34,576 nucleotides of DNA from Flavobacteriales bacterium (GTDB lineage Bacteria > Bacteroidota > Bacteroidia > CAIKAF01), in contig JANWWP010000051.1 in assembly GCA_025055575.1 (NCBI GenBank), positions 1 to 34,576 on the forward strand, written 5' to 3'. Below are positions 23,866 to 30,375 of the stretch, piece by piece. How positions within the stretch are numbered: position 1 is the first letter of the stretch; every line of letters starts with the position of its first letter. Below the pieces are notes generated by a model. The model was not told the DNA's origin and made no database searches. It worked only from the letters and a program-made list of their open reading frames with translations. Made by a program: the position numbers and the translations under genes.

Positions 23866-24843
23866 ATGCTGAGGGGTGTTTGGCTGCTAAGCCTGTTATT
23901 CTTTCTATTGCTGTTGGCGGGGGGCGTTTCTGCTCAAAAAGTGTGGCGCCGGGGGGCCACAGGCTGGCCTCTGCACCACCCCGGGAAATCCCAAGTGGAC
24001 ACCCTGTATAACGGTTTTGAAAGTTATTCTCCCACCCTTTTCGAAAGCCCTACCGGAGGTTACATGAATGGTACAAACGGATATGGAGATCAAGCGAAAG
24101 CCCAAATGTTTCTGGCCGACAGCAGTTATTTGGTGTTGGGAGCTGTGTATTGGTTTGGATACGTACGACGCACCCAACCCGTTGGGGTTTCTCAGATCCG
24201 TTTACGGATGTACCGGCGGGATGGCATACAGCCTGTCAATGGTGTGCCTGCCCCCGTCCCGGGCAGTTGGTATGAAGAACGCCCCCTCAGTGTAGATCAG
24301 ATACCCCACGGTCCTGAATTGAGTACTGCTGGGCTGGTGTGGTTGTTGGATACCGCCCGCTATGTGAACGGGGCCTATGCCTTCGGCTTCGATTTGGAAG
24401 ACATGCATCCTCTGGACACAGTGGCCCTGTATTCTTCGGACAGTGGCCAGGTGCTGCGCAATAATATGAGTTGGGAAAAGTGGCAGGGACTGTGGAACAC
24501 TATTGCCAATAATTGGAACTTGCCAGTGGACTTTGCCATATTTCCGATTGTAAATCTGGAAAATGCCGGTTTTTTTGAGCCCATTGGCGGTTGGCGCATA
24601 GCGCTCGAGGGGCAGCCGGTGCGGCAGGATTCGCGTGTGCGCCTGGATGTACCGGAACCGGCCGATTTTCGTTTGTCGCTCATGAGTTTGGAAGGACGGA
24701 TCCTTGCCGTCAAGCGCCTGAGTCTGGCTGCGGGCAGCCATTGGATCCCTTTGGATGGCCTTTTGCCGGGCTCCGGTTTATATTTTCTGATGTGCACAGA
24801 TGGCCATCGTCACGGTGTGGTTCTGCGCTTGGTGGCCTATTAA
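23866..24843 (+). CDS. Secreted protein, probable T9SS cargo, function unknown
   Basis: A 325-residue exported protein. The signal peptide (1-24) is strongly hydrophobic and ends VSAQ. The mature part of about 25-245 is beta-rich with many aromatic residues and has no recognised domain. The last 70 residues resemble a short type A sorting domain: FRLSLMSLEGRILAVKRLSLAAG, then GSGLYFLMC and a basic end, but the usual YPNP block is absent, so the T9SS assignment is weaker than for the other cargo here. Its TAA overlaps the stop codon of the convergent DAHP synthase gene by four bases (TTAA). Whether it is functionally linked to the barrel protein 148 bases upstream is unknown. Confidence 0.7.
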   Translation: MLRGVWLLSLLFFLLLLAGGVSAQKVWRRGATGWPLHHPGKSQVDTLYNGFESYSPTLFESPTGGYMNGTNGYGDQAKAQMFLADSSYLVLGAVYWFGYVRRTQPVGVSQIRLRMYRRDGIQPVNGVPAPVPGSWYEERPLSVDQIPHGPELSTAGLVWLLDTARYVNGAYAFGFDLEDMHPLDTVALYSSDSGQVLRNNMSWEKWQGLWNTIANNWNLPVDFAIFPIVNLENAGFFEPIGGWRIALEGQPVRQDSRVRLDVPEPADFRLSLMSLEGRILAVKRLSLAAGSHWIPLDGLLPGSGLYFLMCTDGHRHGVVLRLVAY

Positions 24844-25976
24844 GAATTCCCTGACGGAAGAGGTTTTATTTCTTGCAGCGCCGATTCCAGACGGGGATCG
24901 GTGAGGGGCTTGGTTTCTTTTTGGAAAATTTCCGTTTGGCGGCGGATGCTCTCGTTATAGATAGCGTCCACAATATTTTCCACAAACTGGGGACTCAGGT
25001 CCAGACGACGGGCCATGCGGGTGCGCAGCCTTCGCAGTTCATCCCATCGGTCGGGCTGATAGATGGTAATATTGTTTTCTTTTTTAAAATGACCTATCTG
25101 GTCCACCAGATCCAGGCGTCGGGCCAGCAAAGTAAGCAGTTCATCATCCAGGCTGTCAATCATTAGACGCAATCGTTCCAGACGGCTGTCGGTTATGCTC
25201 TGGGCCGATGCGCCAGAGATCGGGCTGCAAGCGGCCACCATTTTCACATATTCTTCCGGGGTCAGTTGTTGTTCTGCGTCGCTAAGAGCTTGGTCGGGGT
25301 GGGGATGAACTTCCGTCATCAGGCCAGCCATGCCCAGCTCCAGGGCTTTTCGGGCCACTTCAGGCACCAGGCTGCGCCGACCGGCAATATGACTGGGATC
25401 ACACAGCAGGGGTATTTCCGGCAAAGCCGACATGTATTGGATGGCCAGGTCCCACCGCGGGGAATAACGGTATAGCCGTTCATCGTAACTCTGAAAACCT
25501 CTGTGTACGGCCAGGACGCGCGCTGGGGCCGCCTTCAGAATGCGTTCTGTGGCCCCTATCCATAGTTTGAGGTCGGCGTTGATGGGATTTTTCACAATCA
25601 CCGTCACCGGCGCTCCGGCAATGACATCCGCAATTTCCTGAACGAGGAAAGGATTAACGGTGGTGCGGGCCCCCAGCCAAATAGCGTCAAATTCCTGGTT
25701 GAGAAGAATGTGCGCTTGTTCCGCGTGGGCGGCTTCGGTGGCCACAGGCAGGCCCGTTTCGGATTTTACACGCCGCAGCCAGTGTACGGCCTTTAAACCA
25801 TGGCCCTCGAATGTTCCCGGCCGGGTACGGGGCTTCCACACACCGGCCCGGAAAAGATGGCAAAATCCAGAGTTGGCTAACTGCCGCGCTGTATGGAGCA
25901 CCTGATTCTCTGATTCAGCGCTGCAAGGCCCGGCCACAAAGTATGGTGATGCACAATTTGGATGGCCCTCCGACAT
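24840..25976 (-). CDS. Bifunctional DAHP synthase/chorismate mutase
   Basis: A 378-residue fusion joining the first step of the shikimate pathway (phosphoenolpyruvate plus erythrose 4-phosphate to DAHP) to the branch-point step chorismate to prephenate, leading to Phe and Tyr. Residues 1-260 form a DAHP synthase of the KDO8P-synthase-like class: AGPCSAES (15-22), KPRTRPGTFEG, IWLGARTTVNPF, VKNPIN, WIGA, HRGF, CDPSHIAGRRS and TEVHPHPDQALSD. Residues about 265-352 form an AroQ-type helical chorismate mutase (RLERLRLMIDSLDDELLTLL, RLDLVDQIGHFKKEN, FVENIVDAIYNESIRRQ). This arrangement is typical of Bacteroidota, and the fused mutase commonly serves as a feedback-control domain. No other aromatic-pathway gene is adjacent. 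It is divergent from the epimerase operon across a 90-base gap. Confidence 0.94.
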   Translation of the reverse strand: MSEGHPNCASPYFVAGPCSAESENQVLHTARQLANSGFCHLFRAGVWKPRTRPGTFEGHGLKAVHWLRRVKSETGLPVATEAAHAEQAHILLNQEFDAIWLGARTTVNPFLVQEIADVIAGAPVTVIVKNPINADLKLWIGATERILKAAPARVLAVHRGFQSYDERLYRYSPRWDLAIQYMSALPEIPLLCDPSHIAGRRSLVPEVARKALELGMAGLMTEVHPHPDQALSDAEQQLTPEEYVKMVAACSPISGASAQSITDSRLERLRLMIDSLDDELLTLLARRLDLVDQIGHFKKENNITIYQPDRWDELRRLRTRMARRLDLSPQFVENIVDAIYNESIRRQTEIFQKETKPLTDPRLESALQEIKPLPSGNS

Positions 25977-26015
25977 TTTATTTGACTATAATTAACGACA
26001 AATGTGCTTTAAAAG

Positions 26016-26045
26016 TTTGTAATGTGACCGCATACCGTATTTTTG
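26016..26045 (+). promoter_or_regulatory. Predicted operon promoter (TTTG-N18-TATTTTTG)
   Basis: TTTG at 26016-26019 and TATTTTTG at 26038-26045 (exact TAnnTTTG) are 18 bases apart. The box ends 21 bases before the ATG at 26067. An upstream in-frame TTG at 26043 falls inside the box, which argues against that start. Confidence 0.6.
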
Positions 26046-26066
26046 GCCGCAGGCGAAGGGCCGAAA

Positions 26067-27002
26067 ATGGAAAAAACACATATTTTGGTGACCGGCGGGG
26101 CAGGATTTATTGGCAGCGCCATGGCCGAAAGACTCGCGGAAGATCCGGATGCCTTTGTGGTGGTGGTGGATAACCTGAGCACCGGCAGCGAAGAAAAATT
26201 GAAGCAGAAAGAAAATCTGCGCCTCATTGTGTGCGATGTCAATAATTACGAGGAAATCCGGAATGTGTTTTACCGATACGGATTTCGCTACGTGTTTCAC
26301 TACTCCGCCGTGGTGGGCGTACAGCGCACGCTGCGCAACCCGGTGGCCGTGCTGCGGGACATCAAGGGCATTGAAAATATTTTAGACCTGGCGCGCACCA
26401 CCGGCGTGCAACATGTTTTTTATTCCTCCTCTTCAGAGGTGTATGGCGAGCCCGTGGAATTTCCTCAAAACGAAGAAACCACCCCCCTAAATTCCCGGTT
26501 GCCTTATGCTATCGTAAAAAACGTCGGGGAAGCTTTCCTGAAGTCCTATTATCAGGAATACGGTCTGCCCTACACCATTTTTCGTTTTTTCAATACTTAT
26601 GGTCCGCGACAGTCCAGGGATTTTGTAATTTCAAAATTTATTGCAGCCGCGCTGAAGAACGAGCCTATAACCATCTACGGCGATGGGTCGCAGTCGCGCA
26701 CATTCTGCTATATTGACGACAATGTGGAAGCGTGCTACACAGCTTTTCAGAAGGGATTATATAAAAATGATGTAGTGAACATTGGCAACGATGTGGAGTA
26801 TCCTATTCTGAAAGTTGCAGAACTCATACTCCGATTGACGGGCTCCTCCTCCGAAATTCAGTTTCTGCCCCGGCTGAAGGAGGGTGATATGACGCGCCGT
26901 ATGCCAGATATTTCGAAAATGAAAAAACTTCTTGGAAGACCTTTGCTGGATCTTGAATCTGGGATCAAAAAAATCCTCGAAGACACGCGCTTCATCTTGT
27001 AA
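26067..27002 (+). CDS. NAD-dependent sugar-nucleotide epimerase/dehydratase
   Basis: A 311-residue extended SDR acting on a nucleotide sugar. The NAD motif is VTGGAGFIGS (8-17), with the SSSSEVYG strand at 120-127 and the catalytic YxxxK at Tyr147 and Lys151 (PYAIVK). The C-terminal half has the blocks FRFFNTYGPRQ, ITIYGDGSQSRTFCYIDD and VVNIGND that are shared with UDP-glucuronate decarboxylases and UDP-glucose 4-epimerase-like enzymes. The specific reaction cannot be decided: the decarboxylase hallmark PRxxYDxGKR is missing, so an epimerase is more likely. It differs clearly from galE in this window. It is the first gene of an operon with rsgA and two glycosyltransferases, pointing to provision of an activated sugar for surface polysaccharide. 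Confidence 0.88.
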   Translation: MEKTHILVTGGAGFIGSAMAERLAEDPDAFVVVVDNLSTGSEEKLKQKENLRLIVCDVNNYEEIRNVFYRYGFRYVFHYSAVVGVQRTLRNPVAVLRDIKGIENILDLARTTGVQHVFYSSSSEVYGEPVEFPQNEETTPLNSRLPYAIVKNVGEAFLKSYYQEYGLPYTIFRFFNTYGPRQSRDFVISKFIAAALKNEPITIYGDGSQSRTFCYIDDNVEACYTAFQKGLYKNDVVNIGNDVEYPILKVAELILRLTGSSSEIQFLPRLKEGDMTRRMPDISKMKKLLGRPLLDLESGIKKILEDTRFIL

Positions 27003-27005
27003 AGC

Positions 27006-27959
27006 GTGACAATTGATACAAAAACACCATTTTCAGCAGATTTAAAGGAAGGTGTGGTCCTCCGCACAGCCGGGCTGCTCTACACCGTATTTGACGGAAC
27101 TACGCAATTCACCTGCCGCCTGGCAGGGAAAGTGCGGTTGGAAGGCATTAAAGCCACCAATCCGGTGGCCGTGGGAGATAAAGTTGTGTTTGACTCCCAC
27201 ACCCTACTCATTCAAGATATTCTTCCTCGAAAAAATTATATTCTACGGGAGTCTGCCAATCTTTCCAAAAGGTACCATATTCTCGCGGCCAATATTGACC
27301 TCCTGGCCCTGGTGTTGTCCTATAAACTACCTCGCACGTCCACCGGCTTTGCCGACCGCGTTCTGGCCACCTGCGAAGCGTATTCTGTGGAGCCTTTTGT
27401 GGTTTTCAACAAAAAAGATATATGGGACGCAGCCGATCAAAGCGCCGTTCAGGAATGGGCTGAAGTCTACAAAAAACTGGGCTACGGGGTGTGTTTTACA
27501 TCGGCCTTCGTGCCTGCGACGTTGGGGCCATTGCTGGAAGCCGGACGTGGAAAAACCGTTCTTTTTCTGGGCCATTCCGGGGCTGGTAAATCCAGTTTGC
27601 TGAATGCTATGTTTCCCAATCTTCAGCTGAAGACGGCACCCATTTCCAGGAAATTTGAAAAGGGCCGGCACACCACCACTTTTGCTGAAATGTTCATTAC
27701 CAGCGCCATGCGGGTGATCGACACGCCTGGTATCAAGGAATTTGGCATGGTGCGCATGAGAAAGCAGGAGGTGGGAGATTATTTCCGGGAAATTTTGGCT
27801 CTAAAAAACACATGCCGATTTCATGATTGCCTGCATGAAAACGAGCCGGGCTGCGCTGTGCGGGAGGCTGTGGAGGAGGGCGAAATCGCTTTTTGGCGCT
27901 ATGAGAACTACCTGAATATTTTGCACACCTGCACCTATGAACCCTGGAAAGATGAGTAA
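27006..27959 (+). CDS. rsgA: Ribosome small-subunit-dependent GTPase A
   Basis: A 317-residue circularly permuted GTPase that binds the 30S subunit late in assembly and checks the decoding centre. An N-terminal OB fold (about 10-85) leads to motifs in permuted order: NKKD (135-138, G4), TSA (165-167, G5), GHSGAGKS (189-196, P-loop), RHTTTF (221-226, G2) and DTPG (239-242, G3). The C-terminal zinc knuckle has Cys270, Cys275, His277 and Cys283. All parts are present, so the gene looks functional. The start is GTG, three bases after the epimerase stop; ATG of the next gene overlaps its end by eight bases, so translation is probably coupled. This housekeeping gene sits inside a surface-glycan operon. 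Confidence 0.96.
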   Translation: MTIDTKTPFSADLKEGVVLRTAGLLYTVFDGTTQFTCRLAGKVRLEGIKATNPVAVGDKVVFDSHTLLIQDILPRKNYILRESANLSKRYHILAANIDLLALVLSYKLPRTSTGFADRVLATCEAYSVEPFVVFNKKDIWDAADQSAVQEWAEVYKKLGYGVCFTSAFVPATLGPLLEAGRGKTVLFLGHSGAGKSSLLNAMFPNLQLKTAPISRKFEKGRHTTTFAEMFITSAMRVIDTPGIKEFGMVRMRKQEVGDYFREILALKNTCRFHDCLHENEPGCAVREAVEEGEIAFWRYENYLNILHTCTYEPWKDE

Positions 27960-29088
27960 GCGCAAAGCTTTGGTGTGTGCGGTGAGCAGTGTTCTCTACG
28001 ACCAAAGGGTGCAACGGATGGGAGGGCTCCTGACACGGATGGGCTATGAGGTGACCCTGTACGGACGAAAATTCCGGCTCCGTGAGGCACCTCCGTCCCA
28101 CGTGGAAGGAATGGCTCTGCGTCTGGTACGACATGTGTTCAACCGGGAGGCGGTTTTTTATGCAGAATATAACCTGCGGCTTTTTTTTCATTTGCTTATC
28201 CGGAGTGATTACGCCGTTGTGGTGAGCAACGATCTGGACACTTTGCCGGCTTGCTACTTGGCGTGGAGGTGGCGGCGTTTCAAATTGATATTTGACAGCC
28301 ACGAATTGTTTTCAGAAGCGGCGGAGCTGTCCGATAACCGCCTGGCACGCCGCGTCTGGCGGGCGCTGGAACGCTGGCTGCTGCCCCGCGTGCCGGTAGG
28401 CCTCACGGTGAGCGAAAGCATACGGGCCGAGTACCGCCGGCGCTATGGCGTGGATTTCCACGTGTTGCGCAACATACCACCCCGTCTGGACCTCAGCAGC
28501 CTGCCGCTGCCGACTTTGAATTTGGATCCCTCTGTGCACTACCTGATTCTGCAAGGCACGGGCATAAACCGCGACCGAGGCGCTGAAGAAGCTGTGGAAG
28601 CTTTGGTCCATCTTCCTGAAAATTTCCATTTGATCGTGGCAGGAGACGGCGACGTTATGGAGGCCCTTATCCAGAGGGTTCGAAGCCGGCATCTGGGTCA
28701 GAGGGTACACTTTACGGGCCGGCTGCCGTACCGGCAACTGATGGCGCTCACCACCCGTTGTTGGGCAGGCCTGTCCTTAGATAAGCCCACTTGCCTGAAC
28801 TATCTCTACAGCTTGCCGAATAAGATTTTTGATTACATCCAGGCGCGCATTCCGGTGGTTGTGAGTCCGATTCCAGAGCCCGCCAAGATCGTGCTGGAAC
28901 ATGGTGTGGGGGTGGTGGCCAGGGCGGTGACTCCAGAGGCTGTGGCCGAGGCGGTGATGGCGCTCGAAAAAGCGCTGGCCCGGGATGCCGTAGGCTGGAA
29001 ACAAAGGTTGGATGCCGCCGCCCGCGCCTTGTGTCGTGAAAATGAAGAAGCCTCCTTGCTAAATTTTCTGCGTGACTACCTGGGCTGA
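27952..29088 (+). CDS. Glycosyltransferase, GT4-like
   Basis: A 378-residue GT-B-fold glycosyltransferase, without signal peptide or membrane segment, that would transfer sugar from a nucleotide donor in the cytoplasm. The N-terminal acceptor domain contains YDQRVQRMGGLLTRMGYEVTLYGR, the SNDLDTLPACYLA segment and FDSHELFSEA. The C-terminal donor domain contains the family blocks LILQGTGINRDRGAEEAVEAL, LIVAGDGD, RVHFTGRLPYRQL and LPNKIFDYIQARIPVV with the conserved Glu region PIPEPAKIV. Donor and acceptor are unknown. The ATG at 27952 (GGAAAG just upstream) overlaps rsgA by eight bases; an ATG at 27937 would add five residues. The next glycosyltransferase overlaps its end. Confidence 0.88.
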   Translation: MSKRKALVCAVSSVLYDQRVQRMGGLLTRMGYEVTLYGRKFRLREAPPSHVEGMALRLVRHVFNREAVFYAEYNLRLFFHLLIRSDYAVVVSNDLDTLPACYLAWRWRRFKLIFDSHELFSEAAELSDNRLARRVWRALERWLLPRVPVGLTVSESIRAEYRRRYGVDFHVLRNIPPRLDLSSLPLPTLNLDPSVHYLILQGTGINRDRGAEEAVEALVHLPENFHLIVAGDGDVMEALIQRVRSRHLGQRVHFTGRLPYRQLMALTTRCWAGLSLDKPTCLNYLYSLPNKIFDYIQARIPVVVSPIPEPAKIVLEHGVGVVARAVTPEAVAEAVMALEKALARDAVGWKQRLDAAARALCRENEEASLLNFLRDYLG

Positions 29089-30217
29089 AGATGTGCATCT
29101 TGTGGCACACAATGTGCCCTGGCCGCCGGACAACGGAGGCCTGATCGATGTTTTTTTCAAAATCAAGGCCTTGGCGGAGGCGGGGGCGCGGGTGCATCTG
29201 CATGCTTTTGCCTACGGACGGCAACCCGCTCCCGAACTGGAGCGGCTGTGTGCCTCGGTGCGGCTCTATCCCAGAGATAAAAATCCGGCCCGGATTCTGA
29301 GCCTGGAGCCCTTTATCGTGGCCGGAAGGCGCCCCGCGGCTTTATTGCAGGACCTGCAGCGCACAGCGCATCCGATCCTTTTTGATACCCTGCACACCAC
29401 GGCTTTCCTGGACCATCCGGCCTTGCAGGAACGGATGCGCGCGGTGCGCACCCACAATGTGGAACATCGCTATTACCGGGGACTGGCCTGCGCGGCCCGG
29501 CCGTTGATGAAGAAAGTGTATTACAGCCTCGAGGCCATAAAACTTCATCATTATGAGAAAAAGCTCCGTTCGGCCGGTTGTCTCTTTGCTATTTCTCCCG
29601 GCGAGAGGGCATATTTTGAGCGGTATGGAAAGGTGGTTTGGATTCCGCCTTTTCATCCACACACTTTGAAGTGGCCCGGAAAGACCGGAGACTTTGCCTT
29701 GTATCACGGGCACCTGGGCGTGGAGGAAAATCAGAAGGCGGCGCTGTGGCTGGTGCGCCATGTGTGGAGCCGGCCCGAGCTGCGGAAGGTGCCGCTAGTG
29801 GTGGCGGGCCAGGGCGCTCCGGCACACCTGAAGCGGCACATCCATGCTCGACCGGGGGTGACGCTGCGGGAAGACGTGACCCTGGCCGACCTGGAGGATT
29901 TGATCGGGCGGGCCCGGTTGCATGTGTTGCCCAGTTTTCAGAGTACGGGTGTGAAATTGAAGTTGATAGCGGCCCTGGCCAGTGGCCGGGCGGTGCTGGC
30001 GAACCGGCCCATGGTGGCCGGCACGGGTCTTGAAATGGCCGTGCGGGTGGCGGATGGGGTGGAAGAATTTGCCCGCCAGGCTGCCGAACTTTTTGAATTG
30101 GGCGGGATGGGGCGGGGGGACGATTGGGGGGAGCGCGAACGATTGTTTGCGGAAGTGCTGAATAATGCAAAAAATGCCGAGCGGATGCTCCGGGCACTGG
30201 CCGGGGGGGCTGCGTGA
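29072..30217 (+). CDS. Glycosyltransferase, GT4-like, second of a tandem pair
   Basis: A product of 381 residues from GTG at 29072, overlapping the previous gene by 17 bases. A second in-frame GTG at 29093, four bases past that stop, would begin the protein just before VHLVAHNVPWPPDNGG, where homologues of this type usually start, so it may be the true start. GT-B features are AHNVPWPPDNGGLIDVFFKIKALA, HNVEHRYYRGLA, and in the donor domain DFALYHGHLGVEEN, LVVAGQGAP, PGVTLREDVTLADLEDLIGRARLHVLPSFQSTGVKLKLIAALASGRAVLANR. No transmembrane segment or signal peptide is seen. Together with the upstream transferase and the epimerase it probably adds sugars to a surface polysaccharide or glycoprotein glycan. 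It is followed by the GC-rich hairpin element. Confidence 0.86.
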   Translation: MTTWAEDVHLVAHNVPWPPDNGGLIDVFFKIKALAEAGARVHLHAFAYGRQPAPELERLCASVRLYPRDKNPARILSLEPFIVAGRRPAALLQDLQRTAHPILFDTLHTTAFLDHPALQERMRAVRTHNVEHRYYRGLACAARPLMKKVYYSLEAIKLHHYEKKLRSAGCLFAISPGERAYFERYGKVVWIPPFHPHTLKWPGKTGDFALYHGHLGVEENQKAALWLVRHVWSRPELRKVPLVVAGQGAPAHLKRHIHARPGVTLREDVTLADLEDLIGRARLHVLPSFQSTGVKLKLIAALASGRAVLANRPMVAGTGLEMAVRVADGVEEFARQAAELFELGGMGRGDDWGERERLFAEVLNNAKNAERMLRALAGGAA

Positions 30218-30224
30218 GGCAGGC

Positions 30225-30355
30225 GGAGGACGCCCGGCGCAGCCGGGCGGTGCGCGGGCCTGGCAAGGCCGGAGCACGGAAGCGAGAGCGGACTCCGGAG
30301 CCACGCCGACCCCGCCGGCGGCTCAGTGGGCAGCCTCTTGGCCGGCGGGGGCACG
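30225..30355. repeat. GC-rich multi-hairpin intergenic element
   Basis: The 158-base gap between the convergent glycosyltransferase and topA genes holds very GC-rich DNA with several inverted repeats: CGCCCGGC-GCA-GCCGGGCG (30229-30247), GGCCT-GGCA-AGGCC (30258-30271), the palindrome CTCCGGAG (30293-30300) and the 10-bp arms CCCCGCCGGC (30310-30319) and GCCGGCGGGG (30341-30350) around a 21-base loop. No T-run follows on either strand, so none is a classical terminator. Composition and structure set it apart from the AT-rich spacers elsewhere in the window. A dispersed repeat or structured 3' end is possible. Confidence 0.55.
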
Positions 30356-30375
30356 CCCAAAAACTTGAAAATTAA

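Noticed and set aside
24202-24741. Minus-strand open frame of 179 codons opposite the 23866-24843 gene
   Set aside because: The plus-strand frame has a signal peptide, a promoter box and a sorting-domain-like tail; the antisense product has none.
26043-26066. Upstream TTG start for the epimerase at 26043
   Set aside because: The codon lies inside the exact -7 box TATTTTTG; the ATG at 26067 precedes the NAD-binding motif at the usual distance.
27733-28302. Minus-strand open frame across the rsgA/glycosyltransferase junction
   Set aside because: It is antisense to two well-recognised genes and its translation is rich in His, Pro and Gln without domain features.
30165-30368. Short open frame through the GC-rich element at 30225-30355
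   Set aside because: Its translation is Gly/Ala/Arg/Pro low-complexity sequence, and the inverted repeats explain the region better.
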